Notes under the pieces: generated by a model
What the model saw: the letters and a program-made list of their open reading frames with translations, nothing else
The model's database searches: none
What the model was told of the DNA's origin: nothing
Program-made: the position numbers and the translations under genes
Shown: piece after piece, positions 52,529-64,000 of the stretch
How positions within the stretch are numbered: the first letter of the stretch is position 1
How the letters are laid out: each line of letters starts with the position of its first letter
Assembly (NCBI RefSeq): GCF_963676285.1
Contig: NZ_OY781063.1
Location: forward strand, 1,860,001-1,924,000
Length of the DNA stretch: 64,000 nt
From: an uncultured Sphaerochaeta sp.
GTDB lineage: Bacteria > Spirochaetota > Spirochaetia > Sphaerochaetales > Sphaerochaetaceae
Direction of reading: 5' to 3'

Positions 52529-55500
52529 ATGATGGTTGCCAACGGCAAATCCATAACACGCACGTACATCGGTTCTGAACTACATGAAGTCTGTGAACTT
52601 CCCAACTTGATTGGAGTCCAGCTCGATTCCTACGAGAGGTTCCTGCAGCTGGATCGCTGTCTGAAAGGACTGGCGCCAGATCCGTCGTACGGGCTGGAGG
52701 AAGTGTTCCAGTCAACATTCCCCATTGATAGTCCCAATGGCGAGATGCGTCTCGCTTACAAAGGGTATACAATCGACTATGACAACATCAAGTTCTCCCA
52801 AATGGAGTGCAAGAAGAAGGGTCGATCATATAGCGTACCCATCAAAGTCACGATCAGCCTCGAGTTCTCCAATGGAGAGATGAGAGAGAAGGAAATCTTC
52901 TTTGGGGATATCCCGCTGATGACCGATCGTGGCACATTTATTATCAACGGTGCAGAGCGCGTTGTGGTCAGTCAGATCCACCGTTCTCCCGGTGTCATTT
53001 TTTCCAACGAAAAAGATGTCTACTCTTCCAGGATCATTCCTTATAGAGGTTCTTGGCTGGAGTTTGAGATTGATGATAAGAAGCATCTCATCTATACCAA
53101 GATTGATCGTAAGAAGCGTATCCTCGGTACGCTCTTCCTGCGTGCAATTGGTTTGGATACTCGTGAGAAGATTCTTGAGCACTTCTACACAGGTGAAATG
53201 GTTGACCTGGTAGACGATGGTGATTTCAAGTCAAGCTTGGAGAATCGTTATCTTTACAAGGATGTATATGCAACAGTTGATGGAGCATCCAAGAAAGTGC
53301 TCCGAGCTGGTGATATGCTGCATGCCCACGAGATTGATGAACTACTTGAGCTGAAAGTAACTTCTGTAGAGTTGGTGAATCTCCGTGGAGAGGGTACGCT
53401 CCACAGCGATATGATTCTCAACTGTTTCGAGATCGAGGATGCCAAATATACCCGTGAAGGCTATGATGAACCGACCAAGGAAGATGTGCTTTCTCCAATT
53501 TTCTCAGTCTTGATGCCTGGTGAAATGATAGCCATTGAGCGTGCAGAGCGTGACCTTCCGGACATGTTCTTCTCAAGTCGTCGTTATGACCTTGGGTCTG
53601 TAGGCCGATATAAGTTCAACAAGAAGTTCGGAACTGGTAGTGAAGAGGAAGAAGAAATGGCTTCCACCGATCTGACCGTCCTTACTCCGCAGGATATCGT
53701 CAATACGATGGGATTCCTGATCAAGGTGTTCATCCGTGAGGAAAATGTCGATGACATTGACCACCTCGGCAATCGTCGTGTTCGCTCCGTTGGAGAGCTT
53801 TTGCAGAATGCCCTTAAGAGTGCGTTTGCCCGTATGGAACGTATTGCAAAGGAGCGCATGAATCTCGAGTCAGGTTCTGTAAAACCACAGGACCTTATCT
53901 CCATTAAGCCAATTATTGCAGCCATCAAGGAATTCTTCGGTAGTAGCCAGCTCTCCCAGTTCATGGACCAGGTTAACCCGCTTGCTGAGCTCACCCATAA
54001 GCGAAGGCTCAATGCATTGGGACCAGGTGGTTTGAGCCGTGACCGTGCTGGATTTGAGGTACGTGACGTTCACTACACCCATTATGGAAGAATTTGTCCT
54101 ATTGAGACTCCTGAAGGACCAAACATCGGTCTTATTGTCTCATTGGCAAACTATACCCGTATCAATCAGCACGGATTCTTGGAATCTCCATACCGAAAGG
54201 TAGTCAACGGAGTCGTATCCAAGCAGTACCGTTATCTTGATGCAAATGATGAGGAGAAGTTCTTCATTGCCCAGGCGAATGCCAAGGTTGATGGAGATGG
54301 AAACTTCATCGACAAGGAAATTCCGGTTCGTCGTAGTGGGGATTACTCCACAAAGCCGGCAACCGATATCAAATACATTGACGTTTCTCCCAAGCAGGTA
54401 CTCAGTGTTGCAGCATCCTTGATTCCATTCCTTGAGCACGATGACGCAAACCGTGCATTGATGGGATCAAACATGCAGCGCCAGGCTGTACCTCTTGTAT
54501 TCCCAGAGACGCCAAGAGTTGGAACAGGTATAGAAGGAAAGGCTGCTTACGATAGTGGCGTCCTGGTCAAGGCTAAACGTGCAGGAACCATTGCCTATGT
54601 CAGTGCTGAGAAAGTGGTGATCAGTGTTGATGATGCTGAGATTGAGGGTGAGGTTGATGTCTACCCAATCCAGAAGTTCCAGAGAACCAACCAAGATACC
54701 TGTTTTAACCAAAAGCCGATTGTTTCCTTCGGGCAGCATGTTGAAGCTGGAGCAGTTCTTGCTGACGGTCCTGCAACCCAGGAAGGGGAGCTGGCTCTTG
54801 GTAGGAATATTCTCGTTGGATTCGTGCCTTGGCACGGGTACAACTATGAGGATGCGGTCCTGATCAGTGAGCGTGTTGTCAAGGATGACATTTTCACCAG
54901 TGTCCATATCAAGGAGTTCACTACAGATATTCGTGAGACCAAGCTTGGTCCCGAGAAGCTTACCCGTGATATTCCAAACACCAGTGAAAAGATGCTCGAA
55001 CAGCTTGATGAGGACGGCATCGTCCGCATTGGGACCATGGTCCGCCCCGGATCAATCATGGTTGGAAAGGTAACTCCGAAGAGTGAGAGTGATACAACCC
55101 CTGAATTCAAGTTGCTCAACTCAATCTTTGGTGAGAAGGCGAAAGAAGTTCGTGATACTTCCTTGAAAGTACCCCACGGTACCGAAGGAACAGTCATTGA
55201 CATCCAGCGCTTGAAGCGCAGCAACAATGATGAGCTTCCCCCAGGTGTTGAGGAGACCGTCAAGGTTCTTATTGCAACCAAGCGAAAACTTCGACAGGGT
55301 GACAAGATGGCTGGTCGACACGGAAACAAGGGTGTTGTCAGCCGGATCCTTCCTGAAGAGGATATGCCGTTCATGGAGGATGGTACCCCGCTTGATGTTT
55401 GTTTGAACCCACTCGGTGTTCCATCCCGAATGAATATTGGTCAGTTGATGGAGACTCAGCTCGGCTGGGCAGCTGTCAAGCTGGGTGAGTGGTATTCCAC

Positions 55501-56050
55501 TCCGGTTTTCCAAAGTGCCACCATGGAACAGATTGAGGAGAAGATGCGCGATGCCGGTCTTCCTGAGAACTCCAAGGTCAAGCTCTATGATGGACAGACC
55601 GGTGTACCGTTCGTCAATCCGGTGTTCTGCGGTTATATTTATTACCTGAAATTGCACCACTTGGTTGATGATAAGATGCATGCTCGTTCCACAGGACCTT
55701 ACTCGCTGGTAACCCAGCAGCCACTTGGTGGTAAGGCCCAGTTTGGTGGCCAGCGTCTTGGAGAAATGGAAGTCTGGGCGCTTGAGGCGTACGGAGCTGC
55801 AAATACCCTCCAGGAACTCTTGACCATCAAGAGTGATGACATGAACGGTCGTGTCAAGATTTATGAGAGTATTGTCAAGGGTGAACCAGCCTCTACTGCG
55901 GGAATGCCTGAGGCATTCAATGTATTGGTTCAGGAGATCCGTGGCTTGGCTTTGGATATGTCGGTGTATGACTCCAAGGGTCAGCAGGTGCCCCTTACCG
56001 AACGTGATGAAGAGTTGATCGCCAAGCAGTCGAAAGGCTCCCTCAACTAA
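52529..56050 (+). CDS. rpoB: DNA-directed RNA polymerase subunit beta
   Basis: 1173 residues, with GGAGGG before two tandem ATGs (52529 and 52532; the second has better spacing). The rifampicin region reads [31 protein letters not shown] (about residues 471-501), with Asn495 where E. coli has Ser531. Catalytic-site elements such as [15 protein letters not shown] [13 protein letters not shown], the [13 protein letters not shown] block and the C-terminal [24 protein letters not shown] are intact. rpoC starts 15 bases after the stop. Confidence 0.97.
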   Translation: MMVANGKSITRTYIGSELHEVCELPNLIGVQLDSYERFLQLDRCLKGLAPDPSYGLEEVFQSTFPIDSPNGEMRLAYKGYTIDYDNIKFSQMECKKKGRSYSVPIKVTISLEFSNGEMREKEIFFGDIPLMTDRGTFIINGAERVVVSQIHRSPGVIFSNEKDVYSSRIIPYRGSWLEFEIDDKKHLIYTKIDRKKRILGTLFLRAIGLDTREKILEHFYTGEMVDLVDDGDFKSSLENRYLYKDVYATVDGASKKVLRAGDMLHAHEIDELLELKVTSVELVNLRGEGTLHSDMILNCFEIEDAKYTREGYDEPTKEDVLSPIFSVLMPGEMIAIERAERDLPDMFFSSRRYDLGSVGRYKFNKKFGTGSEEEEEMASTDLTVLTPQDIVNTMGFLIKVFIREENVDDIDHLGNRRVRSVGELLQNALKSAFARMERIAKERMNLESGSVKPQDLISIKPIIAAIKEFFGSSQLSQFMDQVNPLAELTHKRRLNALGPGGLSRDRAGFEVRDVHYTHYGRICPIETPEGPNIGLIVSLANYTRINQHGFLESPYRKVVNGVVSKQYRYLDANDEEKFFIAQANAKVDGDGNFIDKEIPVRRSGDYSTKPATDIKYIDVSPKQVLSVAASLIPFLEHDDANRALMGSNMQRQAVPLVFPETPRVGTGIEGKAAYDSGVLVKAKRAGTIAYVSAEKVVISVDDAEIEGEVDVYPIQKFQRTNQDTCFNQKPIVSFGQHVEAGAVLADGPATQEGELALGRNILVGFVPWHGYNYEDAVLISERVVKDDIFTSVHIKEFTTDIRETKLGPEKLTRDIPNTSEKMLEQLDEDGIVRIGTMVRPGSIMVGKVTPKSESDTTPEFKLLNSIFGEKAKEVRDTSLKVPHGTEGTVIDIQRLKRSNNDELPPGVEETVKVLIATKRKLRQGDKMAGRHGNKGVVSRILPEEDMPFMEDGTPLDVCLNPLGVPSRMNIGQLMETQLGWAAVKLGEWYSTPVFQSATMEQIEEKMRDAGLPENSKVKLYDGQTGVPFVNPVFCGYIYYLKLHHLVDDKMHARSTGPYSLVTQQPLGGKAQFGGQRLGEMEVWALEAYGAANTLQELLTIKSDDMNGRVKIYESIVKGEPASTAGMPEAFNVLVQEIRGLALDMSVYDSKGQQVPLTERDEELIAKQSKGSLN

Positions 56051-56065
56051 CCAGGAGAAATACAG

Positions 56066-59000
56066 ATGAAGGAAATTCAAGATTTCGATAGCATCATGAT
56101 AAAACTGGCTTCACCAGAACAGATCAGAGATTGGTCTTATGGTGAAGTGAAGAAGCCGGAGACGATCAACTACCGGACCTTGCGCCCAGAGCGCGATGGT
56201 CTGTTCTGTGAGAAAATCTTCGGTACCACCAAGGAGTGGGAGTGCTACTGCGGGAAGTTTAAATCGATTCGATACAAGGGTGTTATTTGTGACCGTTGTG
56301 GTGTTGAAGTAACCAACACCAAGGTCCGCCGTGAGCGTATGGGACACATCTCCCTGGCAGCTCCGGTATCACACATTTGGTACTACCGCTCGGTTCCCAG
56401 CCGAATGAGCATGTTGCTTGATATCTCCCGTAATGCACTGCAGAGTGTTCTCTACTATGAGAAGTATGTGGTTATCAATGCTGGGGATACCAGCTTGAAG
56501 CCCAAGCAGTTGCTCAGTGAAGAAGAGTTCTGGCAGGCCCGTGAGCAGTATGGTGACTCATTTGAGGCAGGTATGGGTGCAGAGGCAGTACGTAAATTGC
56601 TTGTGAACCTTGATCTTGAAGAGCTCAGCCGTGAACTGCGTGAACAGATGCGTCAGAAAGCCGACAAGGCTGACAAGCGCCTGCTCAAGCGAATTGAGGT
56701 ATGTGAGAACTTCCGTGACAGCGGCAACCGCCCTGAATGGATGATTCTTACGGTAATTCCCGTTATTCCACCAGATCTGAGACCGATGGTCCAGCTCGAT
56801 GGCGGAAGATTTGCAACCAGTGACCTCAATGATCTTTACCGTAGGGTCATTAACAGAAACAATCGTCTTGACCGTTTGGTCAAGCTTAATGCTCCTGATA
56901 TCATCATCCGCAATGAAAAGCGTATGTTGCAGGAGGCTGTTGATGCGCTGTTTGACAACTCCAAGAGAAAGAGGGTGGTCAAGGGTGCAAGCAATAGGCC
57001 TCTCAAGAGCCTTTCAGACATGCTTAAGGGAAAACAGGGACGTTTCAGACAGAACCTGCTTGGAAAGCGTGTTGACTACTCAGGTCGTTCCGTTATCGTT
57101 GTCGGCCCAGAGCTTAGGATGCATCAGTGTGGCCTTCCTTCCAAGATGGCCCTTGAACTGTACAAGCCTTTCATCATGAAGAAGTTGGTACAGGATGGTG
57201 TTGTCTACAATATTAAGAAGGCAAAGAGCCTGGTCGAGGAAGAGACGGATGCCGTCTGGTCGATTCTTGACGATGTCGTCAAGGACCACCCTGTATTGCT
57301 CAACCGTGCACCTACGCTTCACCGTCTTGGTATACAGGCCTTTGAGCCGGTATTGGTTGACGGCAAAGCCATCAAGTTGCACCCATTGGTATGTCATGCA
57401 TACAATGCTGACTTCGACGGTGACCAGATGGCTGTGCACGTACCATTGACTCATGCCGCCCAGTTGGAATGCTGGACCTTGATGCTCTCGGTTACCAACC
57501 TTCTTGACCCTGCAAATGGTAAACCAATCGTATATCCTTCACAGGATATGGTCATGGGTATCAACTATCTGACCCGTGAGATGAGTGGCGCACCTGGAGA
57601 GGGCAAGTACTATACCAGTATTGGTGAGTTGGAACAGGCAATTGATAGTGGTCTGCTCTCCTACAATGCAAAGATTCGCTTTAGATTCGAGGATGGTACC
57701 CGTTTGGAGACAACTCCAGGAAGGGTATTGTTCAATGCAGCACTCCCAGAAGGCGTTCCTTTCCAGAACACTACAATGGGTGATAAGGAGTTGAAGGCTC
57801 TTATCGGTGATACACTGAAGGCGAATGACAACTCAATTGCTGTTGATATGCTTGATTCCATCAAGGACCTCGGATATCGATATGCAACTTTCTTTGGTGC
57901 TACCATTGGTCTCTCTGACATGATCGTACCTGCTGGAAAGGCTGAGCTCATGACCAAGGCCAATCTTGAGCAGCAGAAGATTCTTGACCAGTATCGTCAG
58001 GGACATATCACTCAGGAAGAACGGTACAACAGGGTCATTGAGGTTTGGACACAGACCAATGACTTGCTGACCGATGAGTTGATGAAGGAATTGAAGGTCA
58101 GCCAGAAGGGCTTCAACCCGCTCTTCCTCATGGCAGACTCAGGTGCTCGTGGATCGAAGACCCAGATCAGGCAGCTCGGTGGTATGCGTGGTTTGATGGC
58201 AAAGCCAAGTGGTGATGTTATCGAATTCCCCATTAAATCGAACTTCAAGGAAGGATTGTCGATCATCGAGTTCTTCATCTCCACCAATGGTGCTCGTAAG
58301 GGCCTTTCCGATACCGCATTGAAGACTGCTGAGGCAGGGTACCTCACCCGTCGTCTGGTTGATATCAGCCAAGACGTTGTGGTCAATGAGGATGACTGTC
58401 ACACCATCAATGGTATCTGGCGTGGAGCACTCAAGGATGGTGATGAAATCGTTGAGAACCTTGCAGACCGCATTGTAGGGCGCTGTCCGGTAGAGGATAT
58501 CTTGCATCCATTTACCCGTGAAGTTATCGCCACTGCAAATGAGGAAATTGACGAGATTACTGCCCGAAAGATTGAGGAAGCTGGTATTGAACAGGTCCTC
58601 CTGAAGACGGTGCTCACCTGTGAGGCTAAGCATGGCGTATGCCGTAAGTGCTATGGTCGTAACCTTGCCACAAACCGGCCGGTAGTAATCGGTGAGGCTG
58701 TAGGTATCATCGCTGCCCAGTCGATTGGTCAGCCGGGTACCCAGCTTACCATGCGTACGTTCCACGTTGGTGGTACTGCTTCTACCAGTTCCGAGGAGAG
58801 CAAGCTCACCTTCAACTATCCGATTGTCATCGGCGCCATTACTGGCTCAAGGGTTATCCGTGAGAGTGATAAGATGGAAGTGTTCACCCGTAAGGGACAT
58901 ATCGAATATTTCCGAGTGAATACCATCATGGATGCATCCTCCTACGACAAGCTTCTTGTTGAAGATGGCCATATTGTAGCCAAGGGTACTCCGTTCTATG

Positions 59001-60346
59001 AAAAGGACGGGGAAGTGGTTGCAAGTGAAGAGAACGGAACTGTCAGAATATATGAGTCCAAGGTTTATTTGATCGGGCATTCCACCACACAGGTGGTGAA
59101 GGCTGGTTCAGAGCTCTTGGTGGGGAGTGGGGACTATTTGGAACCAAAAACTCCGCTCGTGACATTCGACCCGTTCAGTGAGCCGGTTATTGCCGAAGAG
59201 GGAGGATTCTCCCACTTTGTTGATATCAAGCTGGGAACCACGTTGGTTGAAGAGGTAAATGAGGAAACCGGTAACATCGAGAAGAAGATTACCGAGCATA
59301 GCCTCGAGTCCTTGCAGCCTCGTATTGAAATTACCAGTGAGGAACATGGAAAGGGAGATATTCTTGCAGTCTACTTGTTGCCTGGTGGATCCTATATCCA
59401 GACCCAGGACAATGTGAAGATTGACAAGGGTATGATTCTCGCCAAGTTGCTTAAAGAAGGGACCAAAACGAAGGATATTACCGGTGGTCTTCCCCGTGTT
59501 GGTGAGTTGTTTGAGGCACGCCGGCCGAAGAACGCTGCAATCCTTGCTCAGGTTGCTGGCTTGATCAGCTTTGGCAATATTGTAAAGGGTAAGCGTACCA
59601 TCTTGGTAACTGACCCGTTCGGTAATGAGTACAAGCATATGGTACCAATGGGAAGAAACCTGTTGGTCCGTGATGGTGATTCTGTCGAAGCTGCTGAGCC
59701 ATTGTGTGATGGATCTGTCGATCCCCATGACATCCTCGATATTCTTGGAGAGAATGCACTGCAGTCCTTCCTCGTGGATGAGGTCCAGGAAGTCTATCGA
59801 ATGCAGGGAGTACAGATCAACGACAAGCACTTGGGAGTTATTGTCAGGCAGATGCTGCGCAAGGTCGAGGTGGTCCATGTTGGTGATACCAATTTGATCC
59901 ACGGCCAGCAGGTGGATAAGTATCGGTTCTTCGAGGAGAATGACCGGGTGATTACCGAAGGTGGTGAGCCTGCTGTTGCACAGCCACTGCTACTTGGTAT
60001 TACTCGAGCGTCCTTGAGTATCGACTCATTCATCAGTGCGGCGTCCTTCCAGGAGACAACCAAGGTCTTGACAAATGCAGCAATAGCTGGTAGTAAAGAT
60101 GAGTTGCGTGGTTTGAAAGAGAACGTCATTATCGGTCACCTGATTCCTGCGGGAACTGGTATGCGCCTTTATCGCGATGTTAAACTCAAGGATGAGGAGT
60201 TGCTGAGACTGCAGCAGAGAGTTGATGCAGTAAAGGCTTCACGACACCAAGAGATGATTTCAGACGATGAATTTGACGTTGAAGATTTGGCAGACATGAA
60301 ATCCGTGGGTGATACCGTGGATGTGGACGATTCCGACGAGGATTGA
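56066..60346 (+). CDS. rpoC: DNA-directed RNA polymerase subunit beta'
   Basis: 1426 residues. The N-terminal zinc ribbon is [23 protein letters not shown], the catalytic metal site is [14 protein letters not shown], and the bridge and trigger-helix region follows ([26 protein letters not shown]). The second zinc site is [16 protein letters not shown]. The C-terminal tail is acidic (DVDDSDED). It is cotranscribed with rpoB. Confidence 0.97.
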   Translation: MKEIQDFDSIMIKLASPEQIRDWSYGEVKKPETINYRTLRPERDGLFCEKIFGTTKEWECYCGKFKSIRYKGVICDRCGVEVTNTKVRRERMGHISLAAPVSHIWYYRSVPSRMSMLLDISRNALQSVLYYEKYVVINAGDTSLKPKQLLSEEEFWQAREQYGDSFEAGMGAEAVRKLLVNLDLEELSRELREQMRQKADKADKRLLKRIEVCENFRDSGNRPEWMILTVIPVIPPDLRPMVQLDGGRFATSDLNDLYRRVINRNNRLDRLVKLNAPDIIIRNEKRMLQEAVDALFDNSKRKRVVKGASNRPLKSLSDMLKGKQGRFRQNLLGKRVDYSGRSVIVVGPELRMHQCGLPSKMALELYKPFIMKKLVQDGVVYNIKKAKSLVEEETDAVWSILDDVVKDHPVLLNRAPTLHRLGIQAFEPVLVDGKAIKLHPLVCHAYNADFDGDQMAVHVPLTHAAQLECWTLMLSVTNLLDPANGKPIVYPSQDMVMGINYLTREMSGAPGEGKYYTSIGELEQAIDSGLLSYNAKIRFRFEDGTRLETTPGRVLFNAALPEGVPFQNTTMGDKELKALIGDTLKANDNSIAVDMLDSIKDLGYRYATFFGATIGLSDMIVPAGKAELMTKANLEQQKILDQYRQGHITQEERYNRVIEVWTQTNDLLTDELMKELKVSQKGFNPLFLMADSGARGSKTQIRQLGGMRGLMAKPSGDVIEFPIKSNFKEGLSIIEFFISTNGARKGLSDTALKTAEAGYLTRRLVDISQDVVVNEDDCHTINGIWRGALKDGDEIVENLADRIVGRCPVEDILHPFTREVIATANEEIDEITARKIEEAGIEQVLLKTVLTCEAKHGVCRKCYGRNLATNRPVVIGEAVGIIAAQSIGQPGTQLTMRTFHVGGTASTSSEESKLTFNYPIVIGAITGSRVIRESDKMEVFTRKGHIEYFRVNTIMDASSYDKLLVEDGHIVAKGTPFYEKDGEVVASEENGTVRIYESKVYLIGHSTTQVVKAGSELLVGSGDYLEPKTPLVTFDPFSEPVIAEEGGFSHFVDIKLGTTLVEEVNEETGNIEKKITEHSLESLQPRIEITSEEHGKGDILAVYLLPGGSYIQTQDNVKIDKGMILAKLLKEGTKTKDITGGLPRVGELFEARRPKNAAILAQVAGLISFGNIVKGKRTILVTDPFGNEYKHMVPMGRNLLVRDGDSVEAAEPLCDGSVDPHDILDILGENALQSFLVDEVQEVYRMQGVQINDKHLGVIVRQMLRKVEVVHVGDTNLIHGQQVDKYRFFEENDRVITEGGEPAVAQPLLLGITRASLSIDSFISAASFQETTKVLTNAAIAGSKDELRGLKENVIIGHLIPAGTGMRLYRDVKLKDEELLRLQQRVDAVKASRHQEMISDDEFDVEDLADMKSVGDTVDVDDSDED

Positions 60347-60348
60347 CC

Positions 60349-60368
60349 TATGCGCCTGTTGGCGCATA
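60349..60368 (+). other. Hairpin between rpoC and rpsL
   Basis: A perfect TATGCGCC / GGCGCATA stem with a 4-base loop directly after the rpoC stop, followed by ATGCAGCC rather than Ts. The 172-base gap before rpsL holds no gene or clear promoter; rpsL may depend on readthrough. Confidence 0.6.
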
Positions 60369-60518
60369 TGCAGCCTTGCCGGACCGTGTAAAACCACACC
60401 GCTGTGTCCATGCTGGGTACGGATTTTACATATGACGTGTTGCCCGTAGGGGTGGCGCAGATCCCTGTGTTTGTGAGAAGCAGTGGGTCAAAGAAAGAAA
60501 AGGGAGTGTGTCGATAAG

Positions 60519-60893
60519 ATGCCTACTATTAATCAGCTGATCAGAAAGGGTAGAAAGACCATTGTCCAGAAGACAAAGTCCCCAGCCCTCGAAGGTTGTC
60601 CCCAGAAGCGTGGTGTATGCACCAGGGTCATGACCGTAACCCCGAAGAAGCCGAACTCTGCTTTGAGAAAGGTCGCACGTGTGCGACTTTCCAATGGTAT
60701 TGAAGTTACCGCCTATATCCCCGGTATCGGACATAACCTGCAGGAGCACTCGGTAGTACTCCTTCGTGGTGGAAGGGTCAAGGACCTTCCCGGTGTTCGC
60801 TATCACATTGTTCGTGGTGCCAAGGATACCCTTGGTGTCGCAGATCGTAAGAGAAGCCGCTCCAAATACGGCGCCAAGAAGCCTAAGGCTTGA
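60519..60893 (+). CDS. rpsL: 30S ribosomal protein S12
   Basis: 124 residues from [13 protein letters not shown]; the open frame extends 12 codons upstream, but the ATG at 60519 fits the family and has AGGGAG upstream. The decoding-site loops [12 protein letters not shown] and [17 protein letters not shown] have the wild-type lysines whose mutation gives streptomycin resistance. rpsG follows after 18 bases. Confidence 0.97.
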   Translation: MPTINQLIRKGRKTIVQKTKSPALEGCPQKRGVCTRVMTVTPKKPNSALRKVARVRLSNGIEVTAYIPGIGHNLQEHSVVLLRGGRVKDLPGVRYHIVRGAKDTLGVADRKRSRSKYGAKKPKA

Positions 60894-60896
60894 TAA

Positions 60897-61382
<486 letters not shown>

Positions 61383-61399
61383 TAAAAAAACCAAAAAAG

Positions 61400-61437
61400 C
61401 CCGGCTTTTCCACTGTGAAGAGCCGGTTTTTCTTTAT
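61400..61437 (+). terminator. Terminator after rpsL-rpsG
   Basis: CCGGCTTTTC pairs with TGAAGAGCCGG around a short loop, followed by TTTTTCTTT. It ends the rpsL-rpsG unit. Confidence 0.87.
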
Positions 61438-61461
61438 CTTTATAGAATTATTCCTAATCGC

Positions 61462-61490
61462 TTGACATAAAAACTGCTTTCCCGTATATT
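61462..61490 (+). promoter_or_regulatory. Strong promoter of tuf and the S10 operon
   Basis: TTGACA at 61462-61467 and TATATT at 61485-61490, exactly 17 bases apart: the closest match to consensus in the window. Confidence 0.82.
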
Positions 61491-61496
61491 GCTAAA

Positions 61497-61772
61497 GGTG
61501 TCCGCATAGGTACGTCTATGTGGCAGTATGTAGAGCCAAACCGATTATTGCTGGAGCAATGATAAGGTGGTTTCAGGCAGTACCAAGTTTTTTATAAACT
61601 TATACTATGTCGTCAGGATGGGTCCTCCAGGCCTGCCGACCTCTGGAATCCTCTTATGTTTTGTTTCCCTGTAATTAGTTTGTCTCAATCGAAATGGTAA
61701 AGGCTTTGGGCCTTTATGAGCACATATTAATTATTTTTTGTGACTAACATTGGATGTCACAAGGAGGAAATG
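61497..61772 (+). other. Long structured leader of tuf
   Basis: About 275 transcribed bases without a gene. A GTCGTCAGG ... CCTGCCGAC stem with one mismatch is at 61611-61641, and TACCAAGTTTTTTAT near 61578-61593 could be part of an attenuator. I do not recognise a known ribosomal-protein or EF-Tu leader family. tRNA-like folding was looked for and not found. Confidence 0.5.
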
Positions 61773-62963
61773 ATGGCAAAAGAGAAATTTCAGAGGACGA
61801 AGCCACACGTAAACGTAGGCACCATCGGTCACGTTGACCATGGTAAGACTACCCTTACCGCAGCAATTACCATGCACTGTGCAAAGCTGTTTGGCGATAA
61901 GGCACTTGCTTACGATTCAATCGACAACGCCCCTGAGGAAAAAGAGCGTGGTATTACCATTAACACCAGACACGTTGAGTATCAGTCTACTAATAGGCAC
62001 TACGCACACGTTGACTGCCCGGGACACGCTGACTACATCAAGAACATGATCACCGGTGCTGCACAGATGGACGGCGCCATCATCGTCGTTGCAGCAACTG
62101 ACGGTGCTATGGCACAGACCAAAGAGCACATCCTGCTCGCACGCCAGGTTGGTGTACCTTGCTTGATCGTTTTCATCAACAAGACTGACCAGGTTGACGA
62201 TCCTGAATTGATCGACCTCGTTGAAGAAGAAATGCGCGACCTGCTCAATGAGTATGGCTTCGACGGTGCTAATACTCCTGTCGTTCGCGGTTCTGCTTTC
62301 AATGCAATGAGCAATCCTGATGATCCTGAACAGACCAAGTGCCTTGACGAGCTACTTGATGCAATGGATAACTTCATTCCGCTTCCGGAGCGTGCTGTTG
62401 ACCAGCCCTTCTTGATGCCGATTGAGGATATCTTCTCCATCTCCGGCCGTGGTACTGTTGTTACCGGTCGTATCGAACGCGGTATCATCAAGGTCAACGA
62501 ACCTGCTTCAATTGTTGGTATCCGTGAAACCCGTGACACTGTTGTTACTGGTGTTGAGATGTTCAACAAGTTGCTCGACGAAGGTCAGGCTGGTGATAAC
62601 ATCGGCGCACTGCTTCGTGGTGTTGACAAGAAGGACGTTGTTCGCGGCCAGGTTTTGGCAAAGCCTAAGTCCATCAATCCCCACGCCAAGTTCTCCGGTA
62701 CTGTATACGTACTGAGCAAGGACGAGGGTGGTCGTCACTCCCCATTCTTCAGCGGCTATCGCCCGCAGTTCTATTTCCGCACCACTGACATCACTGGTAC
62801 GGTAAACCTGCCTGAAGACAAGCAGATGGTACTGCCTGGGGATCACACCGACATCAATGTCGAACTCATTCACCCTGTTGCCATGGACAAGGGACTCCGC
62901 TTCGCTATCCGCGAAGGTGGTAGAACCGTTGCTTCCGGTCAGGTTACCGAGATCGTTGAATAA
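61773..62963 (+). CDS. tuf: Translation elongation factor Tu
   Basis: 396 residues from the ATG at 61773, with AAGGAGG upstream. It delivers aminoacyl-tRNA to the ribosome. The G motifs are [16 protein letters not shown] and NKTDQ (the last in place of the usual NKCD, so Cys is replaced by Thr), followed by the beta-barrel domains 2 and 3. It is separated from rpsJ by a terminator-like hairpin. Confidence 0.97.
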   Translation: MAKEKFQRTKPHVNVGTIGHVDHGKTTLTAAITMHCAKLFGDKALAYDSIDNAPEEKERGITINTRHVEYQSTNRHYAHVDCPGHADYIKNMITGAAQMDGAIIVVAATDGAMAQTKEHILLARQVGVPCLIVFINKTDQVDDPELIDLVEEEMRDLLNEYGFDGANTPVVRGSAFNAMSNPDDPEQTKCLDELLDAMDNFIPLPERAVDQPFLMPIEDIFSISGRGTVVTGRIERGIIKVNEPASIVGIRETRDTVVTGVEMFNKLLDEGQAGDNIGALLRGVDKKDVVRGQVLAKPKSINPHAKFSGTVYVLSKDEGGRHSPFFSGYRPQFYFRTTDITGTVNLPEDKQMVLPGDHTDINVELIHPVAMDKGLRFAIREGGRTVASGQVTEIVE

Positions 62964-62979
62964 CGTTACCAACGAATGT

Positions 62980-63018
62980 CTTGCCATCATCAGATGATGG
63001 TGGCAAGGCCCGTTTTTT
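62980..63018 (+). terminator. Terminator or attenuator between tuf and rpsJ
   Basis: CTTGCCATCATC pairs with GATGGTGGCAAG (12 bp, one T-G pair, 4-base loop), then GCCCGTTTTTT. The T-run touches the GGAGG of rpsJ. As no promoter is visible between the two genes, some readthrough must feed the S10 operon. Confidence 0.88.
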
Positions 63019-63027
63019 GGAGGAATA

Positions 63028-63336
63028 ATGGCTAAAGAGAGAATTCGAGTTAGGCTGAGAGGTTTTGATATTGAGCTGGTTGAACAGAGCTCAAAAGCTA
63101 TCGTAGATACCGTTGTCAGGGCTGGTGCTACAGTGTCAGGTCCTGTACCTCTCCCAACCCGTATCAACAAGTACACTGTCCTGAGATCGCCCTTTGTCAA
63201 CAAAAAGTCTCGTGAACAATTTGAGATGAGAACCCACAAAAGGTTGATTGACATTTTGGATCCTACATCAAAAGTCATGGATGCCCTCATGAAGCTTGAG
63301 CTCCCTGCCGGTGTGGATGTAGAGATTAAACAGTAA
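63028..63336 (+). CDS. rpsJ: 30S ribosomal protein S10 (NusE)
   Basis: 102 residues, the full family length. It is part of the 30S head and, as NusE, a partner of NusG and NusB in antitermination. [36 protein letters not shown] is the conserved block. First gene of the S10 operon; rplC follows 17 bases after the stop. Confidence 0.97.
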   Translation: MAKERIRVRLRGFDIELVEQSSKAIVDTVVRAGATVSGPVPLPTRINKYTVLRSPFVNKKSREQFEMRTHKRLIDILDPTSKVMDALMKLELPAGVDVEIKQ

Positions 63337-63353
63337 GAGAGTTGAGGTAAGAG

Positions 63354-63974
63354 ATGTTAGGGCTTATCGGCAAAAAAGTTGGAATGACACAGGTGTTTGA
63401 TGCGCAAGGCAGGCTCACACCCGTGACTGTAATAAAAATAGAGGGCAACGTTGTTGTCTCGGACCGCAATGAGGAGAAGAATGGATATTCTGCTGCTGTA
63501 TTGGGTTCGATTGACAAGAAGAAAAGCACTATCACCAAACCATATGCTGGACAGTTCAAGGAAGTATGTGAACCAAAGCAGCATGTAATGGAATTCCGTG
63601 ACTATGACCGTGAGGTCGCAGTCGGCGAGGTGTTGGGCGTGGATATATTTAAGGACATCTCCTTTGTGGATGTCACCGGGACTTCTAAAGGTAAGGGTTT
63701 TGCCGGCGGTATGAAACGACATGGCTTTAAGGGCGGTCGTGCTACCCACGGTTCCAAATTCCATCGCGACATCGGCGGTACGTCAATGTCTTCCACCCCT
63801 TCCCGCACATTCAAAGGTACTCGGATGGCTGGCCACATGGGTAATGAGAGGACGACGGTCCAGAACCTGAAGGTAGTCCGTGTCGATGAAGAGATGCAGG
63901 TCCTTATGGTTAAGGGTGCTATCCCTGGCCCCGCCCAGAGTGTCGTCATCGTCAAGAAAGCGATCAAGAAGTAG
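63354..63974 (+). CDS. rplC: 50S ribosomal protein L3
   Basis: 206 residues. L3 is one of the first assembly proteins of the 50S subunit, and its long loop reaches the peptidyl transferase centre. [28 protein letters not shown] and [18 protein letters not shown] are the family signatures. It begins [16 protein letters not shown]. Confidence 0.97.
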   Translation: MLGLIGKKVGMTQVFDAQGRLTPVTVIKIEGNVVVSDRNEEKNGYSAAVLGSIDKKKSTITKPYAGQFKEVCEPKQHVMEFRDYDREVAVGEVLGVDIFKDISFVDVTGTSKGKGFAGGMKRHGFKGGRATHGSKFHRDIGGTSMSSTPSRTFKGTRMAGHMGNERTTVQNLKVVRVDEEMQVLMVKGAIPGPAQSVVIVKKAIKK

Positions 63975-63985
63975 GGGCGAGATAT

Positions 63986-64000
63986 ATGGAAACGAAAGTC
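63986..64000 (+). CDS. rplD: 50S ribosomal protein L4, first codons (partial)
   Basis: Five codons (METKV) after a GGGGCGAGA site, cut by the window end. The call rests on the fixed order rpsJ-rplC-rplD. Confidence 0.6.

Overview
The window reads as the chromosome of a spirochaete, most likely a Sphaerochaeta-type (non-spiral, fermentative) organism. This rests on the spirochaete-like 16S rRNA, the spirochaete-type RNA polymerase beta subunit (Asn at the E. coli Ser531 position), the TGS-less threonyl-tRNA synthetase, and clostridia-like features (a T-box leader and a two-hydrogenase [FeFe] cluster) of the kind reported for Sphaerochaeta. The genus is inference; no database search was possible.

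Layout. 1-2932: end of secD, secF, ispH and rex. 3077-8620: an operon-like hydrogenase cluster with two small thioredoxin-like [2Fe-2S] proteins, a PAS-containing sensory-type [FeFe] hydrogenase, a SpoIIE/PP2C phosphatase, a catalytic-type [FeFe] hydrogenase and a free-methionine-R-sulfoxide reductase. 8650-13681: a T-box leader and thrS, an M32 carboxypeptidase, a phosphatidylglycerophosphate synthase-type enzyme and a HAD phosphatase. 13711-19156: rRNA operon A (16S, tRNA-Ile, 23S, two 5S). 19181-24484: an MFS transporter gene broken by a complete IS66 element and bounded at its stop codon by a complete ISL3 element; both elements have perfect 8-bp target duplications. 24738-29319: a siderophore/iron ABC importer on the minus strand with a divergent AraC regulator. 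29457-34734: rRNA operon B (16S, tRNA-Ala, 23S, 5S). 34887-48682: housekeeping and stress genes (metNIQ, argF, hsp20 behind a sigma-54-type promoter, an M20 peptidase, a TetR regulator, clpB, a MocA-like nucleotidyltransferase, a DUF554 membrane protein, a small HTH repressor, glgP). 48785-64000: tRNA-Thr, rpmG, tRNA-Trp, secE, nusG, rplK-rplA-rplJ-rplL-rpoB-rpoC, rpsL-rpsG, then tuf behind its own promoter and long leader, rpsJ, rplC and the first codons of rplD. No fusA lies between rpsG and tuf.

How it fits together. The first 10 kb points to fermentative redox control: Rex senses NADH/NAD+, and beside it sits a hydrogen-evolving module with what looks like its own H2 sensor and a phosphatase output. 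The two rRNA operons are near-identical direct repeats about 15.8 kb apart; between them lies the only clearly accessory DNA of the window (two insertion sequences, a broken exporter, iron uptake). Each rRNA operon carries a different spacer tRNA, so recombination between the repeats would remove the island but also one tRNA. The right end is conserved translation and transcription machinery with RNA-level control visible in the leaders (an L1-type mimic before rplK, hairpins before rpoB and rpsL, a structured tuf leader, a terminator before rpsJ).
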